64,000 nt of DNA from Sesamum alatum (Eukaryota; Streptophyta; Magnoliopsida; Lamiales; Pedaliaceae). The position numbers and the translations under genes are program-made. Positions 22,861 to 34,934 of this stretch are shown one piece after another (positions within the stretch are counted from its first letter, which is position 1; every line of letters begins with the position of its first letter). The notes under the pieces were generated by a model. That model was given only the letters and a program-made list of their open reading frames with translations, was not told where the DNA came from and did not search any database. Location of the stretch: the NCBI GenBank assembly GCA_034509735.1, contig JACGWO010000011.1, positions 23,606,979 through 23,670,978 on the forward strand, written 5' to 3'.

Positions 22861-23449
22861 GCTTGCAATAACTGACAAATGGCACGAGATCAGATATTTC
22901 ATTTTTTGTCTCGAAACTGGATAGATACATTAGTTGTCTGGACAGAACTCATTGGGGAGCTTTGGATAGGGTACTAAGGTACCTTAAGGGCACAATGTCA
23001 CTGGCCATTCATTATGGCAGATTCCCTACTGTTCTGGAGGGTTACAGTGATGCTAGCTGGATAGTCAAAAACTCCGAAATTAATGGGTGTTCAGGATATG
23101 TATTTACCTTAGGTGAGGGCGCAGTCTCTTGGAAGTCTGAAACAGACTTTGATAACTCGGTCTACCTTTGAAGTCGAGTTATGTGCGTTGGATACGACTA
23201 CCGAGGCAGAATGGTTGTATGGGTTGTTACTACAACTTCCCATTCTAAGCCAGCCTCTTCCACCTATTGTTGTATGTTCTGATAGTCAGACCACAATAGC
23301 AAAGGTTCAAATTCGTAAATACAACCAAAAGACAAAAAGATACATCCAAGTTAGACTTAAATCTATATGGGCATTAGTGTCGGATAGAGTTATAGGCATT
23401 GACTTTGTGGGAACAAAGGACAATGTGGCTGATCCTTTAAGGAAATGAT
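22861..23449 (+). pseudogene. Copia element B RNase H, frameshifted
   Basis: TRSDISFFVSKLDRYI, then HWGALDRVLRYLKGT, GYSDASW and GCSGYVFTLGEGAVSWKS, a one-base shift near 23130, TRSTFEVELCALDTTTEAEW and VVCSDSQTTIAKV, ending DNVADPLRK. This is the complete copia RNase H order, with the connection and catalytic Asp/Glu neighbourhood still legible. Confidence 0.8.
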
Positions 23450-24043
23450 TAGATTTGTCACAAGTACAAAAATCTAGATTGGGGATGGGACTGAAAACCC
23501 ATCAGTGATATAACTACGATAGCAACCCAACTTTCTAAGTGGAGATCCCACAAAGAAGGTTCAATGTGGTATTAACAAGTCGTAGGGTATGTCAGAGCAC
23601 CAAAAATAGACTGATACTTTGTATTTTGAGTCTGTCCCCTGTAATTCTGGAAGGTGTTTTTACTGCAAGTAAAGTAAGAGTCTAAACTTTGAATGAGGTC
23701 AAGTCTTTAGAGACGAGATGCTAAGAAATGCATCCCTGGAGATGCCCAACTAAGTGAATGTAGTTGTTTGGCTACAACTAAGGAATTGGGTTATTCCTGA
23801 AAGCATTCATGAACAGGATCAAAACACATGGCCTAATGTGTCAACCCTAAAGATCAACACAAAGCCGGTGGCTTGTTGTTACTACAGACGCTGTCACAAC
23901 CACGGGCTCAAATTCAAGGCTTAGTTCCATTTGACCCAGTGATAGCTTGACGTTAGATAACTTAGGCAGTGGTCCAATCGGAAGGTACCATTGCTAAAAG
24001 CAAGATACAAAAGCTCGAGTTCAAATCTATGTTGTGGGGGATT
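23450..24043 (+). mobile_element. 3' untranslated internal part of copia element B with polypurine tract
   Basis: Non-coding after RNase H. TTGTGGGGGATTG at 24032-24044 is the usual polypurine tract ahead of a 3' LTR. Confidence 0.55.
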
Positions 24044-24444
24044 GTTGTAATTGACATTTTAATGTTAATTTATAACAACAAAATATTTTAAAATATGAGT
24101 TCAATTACATATTAAATCCATAGATTAGATGGTGAAAGAAATAGAGGAATTACACTTGTCCCACATGGGAATATGATGGGAAAGCGTGGAGCTTTGATAA
24201 GGATATAAGATGTATATGAGGGTGAGTGTTTTAACACTTAAAGTTGTCCCACATTGGAAGTTTAAGGATAACTTAAACTACTTATATTATGTTCAATGTT
24301 CAAGTTATGTTTGAAGTGTTATGGAGACTAGAGTGAACACGGGGTTGCCCTACATGCGCACCGCTGCCCCCCGCCCGTCCCAACTCGGCCGCGGTCTCGG
24401 GCGTTAGGGCGAATGTCTCAGTCTCAGGATCTATCTTTTTGCAG

Positions 24445-25065
24445 CCTATGATGCATGGACACGGACACGGCGACACGGAATATTTTAAAAAATTAGGACA
24501 CGACACGGAACTGACACGGTTATATATAATATATTTTTTTATATATTCTAAATTTTTTCGTAAAATTTATGCAATATGAAAAATATCAAGATAATACATA
24601 TAAGCATGTCTTATATCTAAATTTTTAACCAAAATATACATAATTAGTATATATTAAAAGTACGCAATGAAAAAATTTCTAATCATCCGAATTAGTTAAA
24701 TTATCATGACCATTTCTGAATTTTGTAGTAATTTCATCCTAAAACTTTTAGTTTGAGATAAGTAAATTAATTTTTTTTCTTTTTCTATTGAGCCCCAAAC
24801 TCTTTTTTTTAAAGACAATTCAAAACTTTTAAAATTATAAAAAAAATTCAAAACGTGTCCAAAACGTGTCGGACACTCCTCCAAAACGTGTCGGACACGC
24901 CAACACCGTGTCCTTTTTTTTATTTTTTATTTTATATTTTCGGACATGTCTATGCCGTGTCCGAGGCGTGTCCAACACGTGTTCGAGGCGTGTCCGAGCC
25001 GTGTCCTGTCCGAGATGTGTCCGACACTGCATCGAGTAATTTTTCGAAATGTCCGTGCATTATAG
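24445..25065. mobile_element. Non-autonomous TIR element with GGACACGG repeats
   Basis: Ends CCTATGATGCATGGACACGG and the imperfect inverted GTCCGTGCATTATAG. TTTGCAG flanks both sides exactly (24438-24444 and 25066-25072). The ends are rich in GGACACGG / CCGTGTCC words in both orientations (24452-24520 and 24855-25025), so the arms can pair. No transposase. A 7-bp (perhaps 8-bp) duplication suggests a hAT-related element, but the superfamily is open. Confidence 0.65.
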
Positions 25066-25471
25066 TTTGCAGAAAAAATATTTGGGGTTTATCTGGATTA
25101 AAATAGAAATTGATTTTCAAAATTACTTAGTCAAAATTGTTTTTAATTGCTTTTAAAACAGAATTAAACTCAAGTTTTTAAACTTGGATTCTGGTCAATT
25201 TTCTTCGACTATATTCATGGCCATTATTATATTTTTAATGATGTTTACCGCTTCTTAGTGCAGGCTTAATGGCTTCATTCAAACCTAATTTTAATCGTGT
25301 TTAATGATTTTTAAACATATTTTAAAATCATTTTACTGTCGTTAATGGCTAATTATTTCAACCATAATGGTGGTTGAATGTTGCATTAAAGATGGTGATG
25401 GTGGTGTGCCTATATAAAAGCTGCCGTGAGCACTTCACCAAAAGACTAGCATCTCACACTTGCAATTTGCA

Positions 25472-25473
<2 letters not shown>

Positions 25474-25513
<40 letters not shown>
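25474..25513. repeat. (CT)n microsatellite
   Basis: About twenty CT units in the leader part of the LTR. The equivalent place in the 5' copy (19785-19805) has only a short CTCT run, so this one expanded. Confidence 0.9.
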
Positions 25514-25516
<3 letters not shown>

Positions 25517-25948
25517 CTTCTCTCCATAAGAATCCGAGTGGTTATCCTAAAAATTTGAGCTTTTGAGTTCTTGTCTTTGTAAGGTTACTGAGTGTTGATT
25601 CGAGGTGTTCTACAGTAAAAGTGCATAACGTGAGAACGAAAACCGTCTTATCCTGGAAGAAATTACGTAGTACCCGTGTGCATATTCTTAACGGGACGTA
25701 TAATTTCTTCAAGGCAAGCAGATTATATCTGTGATTCGATTTGGTGAAATTCTTGGATTGAGAATTGTTACGATGCAATTCTTATTGTAAGTTTCCTTTT
25801 ATTTTACTGTTAAACATCATATCGAATTGTTTGTTTGTCAATTGGTTCCAACATGCTTGTTGTGTTTTTCGTTTCAAAAATTGTCTTTTAAAATCTGATT
25901 GATATTTCAAAACGATTACTATGATTGTCTGTGATACTTTTTCCAACA

Positions 25949-26321
25949 ATATATACTATATATAGGTATACATAAAGAGAGAAAGATAAGAGGGGCGAAT
26001 GGGAGGGGGTTGGGTCCGACCGTACGAGTGTTGGGGGGAGGGGTTGCAACGTCGAGTTAGCTAGGGGAGGACACGGCAGCATGACGGGGGCGGCGCCGCA
26101 ATAGGCAAAGGTTGTATTTATAAATAATATATATTTATATTATATATTTCTCTATATGTATATAAATAATATATATTTATGCGTATGTTATATATAATAT
26201 TCATATATAATAAATAACAATATGTATATATATATATAATATGTATAGATTTGAACCATTGATTATATTACATTTTAGTTGTTCATTCAGATAAATATTC
26301 ATATGAACCGTTAGATTCATA
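25949..26321. other. Short spacer, TA-rich, no gene
   Basis: Holds a G-rich patch (25990-26100, GGGAGGGGG-like) followed by TATATA repeats. Nothing coding. Confidence 0.45.
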
Positions 26322-27043
26322 CACTATAAAAAAACAAGAGAATTGTAACGGCTTTTTTGTAACGGCCATGTGGCCGTTCCAATAGGAACGGCTTTTGCCA
26401 CCAATTTGTAACGAAAAAAATTTCATGACGGCATTTTGAAACTCCAAAAAAAATCAATTTTTTGTAACGGGCATACCGATCCAAAAGCCGTTCCAAATAA
26501 CATGCATAACAAAAGCAGTTACAAAAATTTAGGCCGTCCCAATTTGTAATGGCTTTTGCAATTCCTCGTGAATTTTGAAACGGTTCAACTTTTTTGACAA
26601 CTTAACTATTCCAAAGGATGTACGAAAAGTCGTTCCAAATATATAAATGAAAAAATCGTTACAAATGGCGTTACAAAAATTTAGGTCGTCCTAATTTGTA
26701 ACTACTTTTGCAATTCCTCGTGAATTTTAGAACGGTTCAACTTTTTTGACAAGTGAACCGTTCCAAAGGATGTACGAAAAGCCGTTCCAAATATATAAAT
26801 GAAAAAAAACGTTACAAATGGCGTTCCAAAAAACATCGATCATTACTCATTTCACATGATTTTTGGAATGGCCTTATTATTTTGTAACGGTTTTTTAAAG
26901 TAAGAAACGTCATTACGAGGGCCGCAACAAATACCGATACAAAATTTCGGCGGAAAATTTATAAATTTTGAAAGGATTCCTTATAATTAATTAGCCATCC
27001 CAAAAGCTATACCAAAATCCGTCCAAGAATTTAATATTTAAAA

Positions 27044-29838
27044 CCTGTGGAAAAAGTCGTTACAAAACCAGTCACTTTCCAAAACTTTTTGTTTTCAAGT
27101 ACGATATCTTAAAATCCGGGTACCCGATTTATACCAATTTTAAGTATATATAAGAATATGTCAATTAGATCAAATCCGATGGAATGATTTAAAATCAGAT
27201 GGCCTGATTCAACGGTACACCATCTTCAATGATTATCCTTATATTTCGGGTACGATATCTCGACATCCATATTTTCGATAAGTCTAAAAGTTTACGAAAT
27301 ATAATTTTTTGTCCATCACATCATATCTAACGGCTCGATCTGAATTTTAATGGTCCGACTAACCCATTCAGTTCAACAATATAAGATGACAGTTACATCA
27401 ATGTAATACTAACATTTATAAATATATAAATTTATCGCATATTGTGATTATATATCATTCTCATCTATGAAATAATTTTATGCATTTAAATTGCATTATT
27501 CCACATAATGGATACTTTTCTACAAAATTTAATTGTTAACTATGGATTTTTTTTATTTAATGGATATATTAATAAAAAGGAAAATTTAAGATTTACAACC
27601 CGTGGAAAAAGCCGTTACAAAAGCAGTCACTTTCCAAAACTTTTTATTTTCAAGTACAATATCTTAAAATCCGGGCAACCGATTTATACTAAATTTAAGT
27701 ATATATAAGAATATGTCAATTAGATCATATCCGATGGTATGATTTAAAATCAGATGGCCTGATTGAACGGCACACCATCTTTAATGATTATCCTTATATT
27801 CCGGGTCAATATCTCAATATCCGTGTATCCGATAAGTCTAAAATTTTATGAAATATAATTTTCTGTCCCTTACATCATATCTAACGGCTCGACCTGAATT
27901 CTGACGGTCCGATTAACTCATTCATCTCAACAATGTAAGATGACAGTTACATCAATATAATACTAACATTTATGAATATATAAATTTATCGCATATTGTG
28001 ATCATATATCATTGTCATCTATGAAATATTTTTATATATTTCAATTGCATTATTCCACATAATGGATACTTTTCTACAAAATTTAATTATTAACTACGGA
28101 TTTTCTTTATTTAATGGTTATCATAATAAAAAGGAAATTTTAATATTTAAAACCTGTGGAAAAAACCGATACAAAACCAGTCACTTTCCAAAATTTTTTT
28201 ATTTTCAAGTACGATATCTTAAAATCCGGGCACCCGATTTATACCAAATTTAAGTATATATAAGAATATGTCAATTAGATCAAATCCGATGATATGATTT
28301 AAAATCAGATGGCCTGATTGAACGGTACACCATCTTCAATGATTATGCTTATGTTACCGGTATGATATCTTCATATCCGTGTACCCGATAAGTCTAAAAT
28401 TTTGCGAAATATAATATTTTGTCCATTACAGCATATTTAACGGCTCGATCTGAATTCTGATGGTCCAATTAACCATTCAGTTCAACAATGTAAGATGACA
28501 GTTACATCAATGTAATACCAACATTTATGAATATACAAATTTCTCACATATTGTGATCATATATCATTGTCATCTATGAAATATTTTTATGTATTTCAAT
28601 TGCATTATTCCACATCATGGATACTTTTCTATAAAATTTAATTGTTAACTATGAATTTTTTTTATTTATTTAATGGCTATCTTAATAAAAAGGAAAATTT
28701 AATATTTAAAACCCGTGGAAAAAGCTATTACAAAAGCAGTCACTTTCCAAAACCTTTTATTTTCAAATACGATATCTTAAAATTCAGGCACCCGATTTAT
28801 ACTAAATTTAAGTATATATAAGAATATATCAATTAGATCATATCCGATAGTATGATTTAAAATCAGATGGCCTGATTGAACGGTACACTATCTTTAATGA
28901 TTATCCTTATGTTCCGGATACGATATCTCGATATCCGTGTGCTCGATAAGTCTAATATTTTACGAAATATAATTTTCTGTCCATTACATCATATCTAACG
29001 GCTCGACCTGAATTCTGACGGTCCAATTAACCCATTCAGTTCAACAGTGTAAGATGATAGTTACATCAATGTAATACTAACATTTATGAATATATAAATT
29101 TATCGCATATTGTCATCATATATCATTGTCATCTATGAAATATTTTTATATATTTCAATTGCATTATTCCACATAATGGATACTATTCTATAAAATTTAA
29201 TTGTTAACTATGGAATTTTTTATTTAATGGATATCTTAATAAAAAGGAAAATTTAATATTTAATACCCGTGGAAAAAACCATTACAAAAACAGTCACTTT
29301 CCAAAACTTTTTATTTTCAAGTATATCTTAAAATCCGGGCACCCGATTTATACCAAATTTAAGTATATATAAGAATATGTCAATTAGATCAAATTCGATA
29401 GTATGATTTAAAATCAGATGGCCTGATTGAACTGTACATCATCTTCAATTGAAGTGTACTCGATAAGTCTAAAGCTTTACGAAATGTAATTTTCTGTCCA
29501 TTACATCATATCTAACGACTCGATCTGAATCTGAGGGTCCGATTAACCCATTTAGTTCAACAATGTAAGATGACAGTTATATCAATGTAATACTAACCTT
29601 TATGAATATACAAATTTAGCACATGTTGTGATAATATATCATTGTCATCTATGAAATATTTTTATGTATTTCAATTGCATTATTCCACATAATGAATACT
29701 TTTCTAGAAAATTTAATTGTTAACTATGATTTTTTTTATTTAATGGATATCTTAATAAAAAGGAAAATTTAATATTTAAAATCCGTGGAAAAAGCCGTTA
29801 CAAAACCAGTCACTTTCAAAAACTTATGTTTTCAAGTA
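27044..29838 (+). repeat. Five tandem units of about 555 bp plus a partial sixth
   Basis: The marker CC(C/T)GTGGAAAAA begins at 27044, 27599, 28153, 28712, 29266 and 29782 (spacings 555, 554, 559, 554, 516). Each unit also carries AGTCACTTTCCAAAA, AAATCAGATGGCCTGATT, CTAACGGCTCGA, AAGATGACAGTTACATCAA and ATTATTCCACATAATGGATA. Small ORFs at the start of units (27508, 28062) are simply the repeat and differ between copies. Confidence 0.93.
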
Positions 29839-29859
29839 TATATGTCACACTTAGGTTTT

Positions 29860-30110
29860 TTTTTCCTCTCATTTTCCCTGTCCTCTCTCCCCTTTTGTCC
29901 TAGTCGCCCCCATCCTTTTCTCCCTATCCCGCCGCCAGCCCCCTAAACCGCCACCACCCCCCTCCGTCGCGCCACCATCCTGCCACTACCCGTCCATCGC
30001 GTCGTGCGCCTTCGTCGCGCCACCATCCTGCCTCCGTCGCGCCACTCCGCCTCTGTCCGCTGTCGCGCCACCGTCCGCTTCTCTTCCCTCTCTTTAGGTG
30101 TAAGTAATTT
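29860..30110 (+). other. Pyrimidine/CCG-rich leader-like stretch
   Basis: Switches abruptly from AT-rich to CCTCTC and then CCGCCACC/GTCGCGCCACC repeats (GTCGCGCCAC occurs four times between 29960 and 30070), ending TTTAGGTGTAAGT. Resembles a transposon gene's 5' leader and first splice donor. No frame is recognised. Confidence 0.4.
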
Positions 30111-30127
30111 TATGAAACTTTTATGTT

Positions 30128-30395
30128 TTTATTAGGTATATTTGTTGGGTATTTATTGGGTATATTTATTGGGTATTTTTGTTGGGTATTCTTGTTGGGT
30201 ATATTTGTTGGAATGTTGAAGTATTGGGTATATTTTGTTGGGTATATTTGTTGGAATGTTGAAGTATTGAGTATATTTGTTGGGTATATTTATTGAAATG
30301 TTGAAGTACTGGGTATATTTGTTGGGTATATATGTTGAAATGTTGAAATATTGGGTATATTTGTTGGAATGTTGAAGTATTGGGTATACTTATTG
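30128..30395 (+). repeat. TTGTTGGGTATAT minisatellite
   Basis: Variants of TTGTTGGGTATAT and TTGTTGGAATGTTGAAGTA alternate through the whole stretch. An ORF on the other strand (QQIYP repeats) is a by-product. Confidence 0.85.
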
Positions 30396-31245
30396 TAATT
30401 TTAGAAAAAAAAAATCTATAATTATTAAAACAAAATCTGAATATTTTTTCTTTTTCTTTTTCGAATTTTTCTGTCATTACATAATATTTTCTGTATTTTT
30501 TATTAAAAAATAAGTAAATTTTTGGAATTTTCACAAAAAAAATTTCTGTAATTATTAAAAAAAACTGAATATATTTTCTTTTTTTTATTTTTTCTGTCAT
30601 TACATAATATTTTCTGTATTTTTTATTAAAAAAGTATGTAAATTTTTGTAATTTTAGTAAATAATTTTTTGTAATTATTAAAAAAAAAGTGAATATATTT
30701 CCTTTTTTCTAAGTTTTCTGTTATTACATAATATTTTTTGTATTTTTTATTAAAAAAATAAGTAAATTTTTGTAATTTTAGAAAAAAAAAAAAATCTGTA
30801 ACTATTAAAAAAACTGAATATATTTCCTTTTTTTTGAATTTTTCTGTCATTACATAATATTTTCTGTATTTTTTATTAAAAAAATAAGTAATTTTTTGTA
30901 ATTTTAGAAAATAATTTTTTGTAATTATTATAAAAAAACTGAATATATTTCCTTTTTAATCGAATTTTTCTGTCATTACATAATATTTTCTGTATTTTTT
31001 TTTAAAAAAACAAGTAAGTATTTTTTTGTAATTTTAGAAAAAAAAATTATGTAATTATTAAAAAAAAAAACTGAATATATTTTTATTTTTTTTCGAATTT
31101 TTCTGTCATTACATAATATTTTCTGTATTTTTTATTAAAAAAATAAGTAAATTTTTGTAATTTTAGAAAATAAATTTCTGTAATTATTAAAAAATAAACT
31201 GAATATTCCTATTTTTTTCTCGAATTTTTCTGTTATTTGTTGGGT
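30396..31245 (+). repeat. Seven tandem units of about 125 bp
   Basis: CTG(T)(C/T)ATTACATAATATTTTCTGT-like cores start at 30471, 30594, 30718, 30844, 30970, 31103 and 31230 (spacings 123-133). Each unit also holds GTAATTTTAGAAAA, GTAATTATTAAAAA and CTGAATATATTTCC. Confidence 0.9.
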
Positions 31246-31324
31246 ACTTAGGAAATTAATGGAGATTAGGACTTTAATACTATTTTCTAAAAAATAAGGA
31301 CTTTAATGCTATTTTTTAAAACTT

Positions 31325-31527
31325 GTAGATCCATGACTATTGGGGGTCCAGCTCCTCCAGGACGAGGTCGTGGCCACAACAACCACGCCCCCACCTTGAT
31401 GATCGGGTCGCGGCTCTCGAGGAGTTTATGCAGCGGATGGACCCCACCTTTATGCCTCCTCCACCGCCTCCAACTGATCCCCCGGCAACCGACGATGGTG
31501 ACAAGGAATACACTGTTAACGGGTAGA
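31325..31527 (+). pseudogene. Terminal coding exon of a transposon gene (Transposase_24-like C-terminus?)
   Basis: After an AAACTTGTAG acceptor-like end, one frame reads SWPQQPRPHLDDRVAALEEF, then MQRMDPTFMPPPPPPTDPP and ends KEYTVNG followed by TAG. Acidic/Pro-rich tails with an LDDRV..LEE.. heptad are common at the end of CACTA TNP1-type genes. The rest of the gene is absent: tandem arrays lie immediately upstream. Function not established. Confidence 0.35.
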
Positions 31528-32100
31528 CTCGTCTAGTTTAGGATTTTTATTTTGTAAATACAATGTTTAAACAATATTTTTGTTTTGTTGGCTATATTAT
31601 TTATGCTTTTTATATAATATTTCACATTTAAGAAATTAAATTACATATATAATGAATATTTAACATTTAAAAAATTAAACTACATATTAAATAAAAATTA
31701 AACTGAAATTAAATAAAATAAAAAAAATATAAAATTTAATCTTGTAACGGCTTTTAGAATACGTCTACACACCATAGAAATACAAAACCATTCCAAAGAT
31801 CGTGCATAAGATTCTTACAAAACCCGGCGAAAAAACAGTAACAAATGTAGTTACAAAAACGATTGCACAAAACCGTTACACAGGCCGTTTCAAAAGTTGT
31901 GTAAAAAGTAATCACTAATATCGAAATAAAATCGTTATAAAATAATGACAAGGCGGTACAAAAATAATGTAAAAAGCCGTTCCAAATCCGAAGCCAAGCC
32001 ATTACAGTGTGTTTTATAATAGTCGTTCCAAAATAAATACAATAAAGTTATATTGGCTGTTTCAAAAACAGATCTAAATTCATTTTTTCCTTCCGGTCAA
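31528..32100. other. AT-rich tail and subterminal motifs of the CACTA-derived region
   Basis: AT-rich to 31740, then scattered CCGTTACA, CCGTTCCAAA and TTGTAACGGC motifs to 32110. No gene. Confidence 0.45.
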
Positions 32101-32114
32101 TATTGTAACGGCCG

Positions 32115-32260
32115 ACGTAGGCCGTTACAATAACCATACCAAATTGTAATGGCTTTCAGCTAAGTGTAACTCTTCCAAAAATGGCGTCGGCCGTTACAAT
32201 AACCATGCCAAATTGTAATGACTTTCAGCTAAGGTGTAACTCTTCCAAAAATGGAGCACC
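32115..32260. repeat. Tandem duplication of subterminal motifs, about 65 bp x 2
   Basis: GGCCGTTACAATAACCAT(A/G)CC, TTGTAATG(G/A)CTTTCAGCTAA and TGTAACTCTTCCAAAAATGG occur in the same order twice. Confidence 0.75.
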
Positions 32261-32487
32261 ACGTTTACACAGAAAAACAAAAACCTTTAGTTTGTGGAAT
32301 TCAAGTCATGTCGGCCAGGTGTAGGACTTATTGGCAGGACATGGACAAACAAGCTATCCCCAAAACCTTCTATGAAATAATATTGTCTTTATTCAATTTG
32401 TCTTTAGAATAACACGTGAATTTCGTGCAGTGACTCATTGACTCAAGTATTCAAAAGTAAAAGTCGTCGTTTATGATAGCAAAAATA

Positions 32488-33459
32488 GGGAAAAATATAA
32501 TTTTGATCTACTTTTTTAAGGGTGGTAGTACTTTTAATCCAAATTCATTTAAAAATGATAATTCAAGACAGTAATTTTAAAAAAATGGCAATTTCAGGCC
32601 AAAAAAATCCTAATTTGGCCAGAATTTATCACCTTTCCAGTGACCATTTTACACGTGGATTAAAAAAATAAAAAATTTCTTACATGGCAGGTGATATGGC
32701 AACCATAATGAGGTGGCATGGTGACATATTTTATTTAAGATTAAAATCCATTTAAATGGATAACTTTTTTTATTAAATATATATTATTTAAATATCAAAA
32801 TAAAATTTAAAATTTAAAATTTTATACCAAATTGATAAATTAAATTAAAATCATGTTTAAAAGATAAATATAATAAAATTCAATTTTCAAATTTAAATAT
32901 CTATATCAATATAAATTTTAATCAATTATAACAATAATATCTTATTAACAATATTTAAATGATAATTTAGTTTGAATATATTTAAGAAATTATATTATTT
33001 ACTATAAAAATGTTTAAATTTTAAAAACTATTGTTTTTCTTTAAAAAAATAAATCAATTTTTTTTACTTTTTTTATAATTTTTTTTTAAAATTTTATTGA
33101 ATTAACTTTTTCTAATTTATTTTATTTTGTTTTTGAAATTTTAAATTTTATTTTGATATTTAAATAATATATATTTAAGAAAAAAGTTATATATTTAAAT
33201 GGATTTTAGCCTTAAATAAAATATGCCACCATGCCACCTCACTATGGTTGCCAAATCACCTGCCATGTAAGAAAAAATTTATTTTTTTAATCCACGTGTA
33301 AAATGATCGCCGGAAAGATGACCAATTCCGGCCAAATTAGGATTTTTGGCCTGAAATTGCCACATTTTAAAAATTATTGTCCTGAATTGCTATATTCAAA
33401 TAGACTTAGACTAAAAGTGCCACCGCCTGTAAAAAAGTGGACCAAAATTACATTTTCCC
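32488..33459. mobile_element. Mutator-like foldback element, 972 bp
   Basis: Starts GGGAAAAATATAATTTTGATC and ends with the inverted ACCAAAATTACATTTTCCC. The inverted repeats extend for about 330 bp each (shared TTTACACGTGGATTAAAAAA, GGCAATTTCAGGCCAAAAA, GGTGGCATGGTG), so the element is almost a single hairpin. The flanks GCAAAAATA (32479-32487) and GCAAAGATA (33460-33468) are a 9-bp target duplication with one later change. The ORF at 33303 is part of the inverted repeat. No transposase. Confidence 0.85.
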
Positions 33460-33718
33460 GCAAAGATATACATATAGAGCTTGTCACTCTTTATATATCA
33501 TTGATCTTCTCAACTGATGTCGCTGCATGCGTACACTACTTCTCGCGGATATCTGCCTTTAATCAGCTGCTGAAAAGAAGGAACACTAAATTGGCGGACG
33601 TGAATGATAAAGCAGATGAAATTTTAACTGTTAAAGCCGGTTAAAGCCGGTCAAAATTAAGCAGCAAAGTTCGTAAGATATGTATATATTTGATTTTCCA
33701 GAGATGTTTTATATATAT

Positions 33719-34060
33719 TGATGTGGACTTTAGAGTGAAGAAGCCCGCTTGGGCCTGCAGCTATTGGCCCAGGACCAGTTGGGATTGAAAGCCCAGCCGA
33801 ATAGGGCCCTCAAGGACGAAGGTCAGTGGACTGGATGGGCGACATGTGGGCATATCACGAATACCTACCCATACATTGGGCAAAGAGGTATAAATACTCA
33901 ACATTTATGAAAATTAAAGTATCTTATCTTATTCAAATATTTATCACTTAATTGTGACTTTACTATCTAATGTCATTCTAACTTAATCGTTAGAGTGCTC
34001 ACGTAGGATTAAATTCGACTCCTCCTTTTGTTGTGTATATTTCAAGTTTATTCCCCCTAC
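33719..34060 (+). mobile_element. Solo LTR-like fragment
   Basis: A stretch starting TGATGTGGACTTTAGAG, with a TATA box in GAGGTATAAATACTC (33886-33900) and ending TTCCCCCTACA. The order promoter, cap region, CCCCTACA fits plant gypsy LTRs. No internal region on either side and no clear target duplication. Confidence 0.4.
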
Positions 34061-34934
34061 AACCATGAGCCCGATAATATGATCCAAATTTTATGACCTT
34101 TCGGAGATCGGAACACATCTTATATAATGATGTTTGTGATCATAGTTGGCTGCTTCATATATATAGGCTGAGAGAATTTGAAGGTTTTAATTTATTCTTC
34201 TTGGGAAGTCGAGGTAATTAGGCTAAATTGTTTTTTGATCCCACAAAAAAGGGGGATTTGGTTTTTTGGTCCCATAATTTATTAATTTTCTCTTCCAGTT
34301 CAAAAATTGATAAAAGATTTGCAAATTTAGTCCCGAAAGTCTATTTCCGTTAAGTTTTAATTATAAGTGGCAAAATCCCGTTAACCATCAAGTGTTACAT
34401 TGTTTTTTTAGTCCCGCAAAGAAGAGATGTTTGTTTTTATGGTCCCACTATTTACGGAACTTCTTTTTGGTACCAAAATTGTTAAAAAATTGCAAAGTAA
34501 GTCCATTTTTGACTCGAATGGATAAATTAATGCACACAACATATGAATTATTTTCTTAAATCAGCAATCACTCTTATCCAATCACTATTGAATAAACTAA
34601 CAATTTATTTATTTATATTTTTTATAATATAATTTATGATTTGTAATATAAATTATTATTTTATATTAATATTTATAATAAGATAAACAAACAACAATGT
34701 ACAAAAAAATTAATAAAAGAAAAAATATCACGTATTGATCATCTTATTTTTTATTTTCTAATTACAAGCCCGATATAAAAATTTCAAAAATCAAGTAGTT
34801 TCAATCATATACGAATATTTGTTACTCGATCACATAACAATTGTGTTGCGAAAATAAATTTATCACATAACAACAATTTTTATTGTCTAAATGCAATGGC
34901 ATTTTCTTTTATGTTAACGGGTTTTCTACTCTTA

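Larger units (their letters stand above)
24044..25948 (+). mobile_element. 3' LTR of copia element B
   Basis: Starts TGTTGTAATTG directly after the polypurine tract and ends TTTTCCAACA, giving TGTTG...CAACA terminal inversion. The last 670 bp match the 5' LTR (19590-20237), including CTATATAAAAGC. It contains a separate 621-bp TIR element (24445-25065) and a (CT)n run. Confidence 0.7.
26322..32280 (+). mobile_element. CACTA-derived region swollen by tandem repeats
   Basis: Starts CACTATAAAAAAACAAGAG, then a dense set of TTGTAACGGC and CCGTTACAAA/CCGTTCCAAA subterminal motifs (26340-27000), as in CACTA elements. Similar motifs resume at 31745-32260. No exact right end is found: the best candidate is a degenerate TTTTATAATAG near 32020. 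No TNP2 remains. The middle is occupied by two tandem arrays and one short coding-like exon. Confidence 0.6.

Noticed and set aside
24300..24506. Possible small gene in the copia LTR
   Set aside because: The frame spans the LTR/TIR-element border and changes composition in the middle.
30166..30600. Minus-strand frame with QQIYP repeats
   Set aside because: Read through the GGGTATAT minisatellite and AT-rich array; not a gene.
27044..31245. CRISPR-like or bacterial array
   Set aside because: Units are contiguous 555-bp and 125-bp repeats without unique spacers, in plant DNA.
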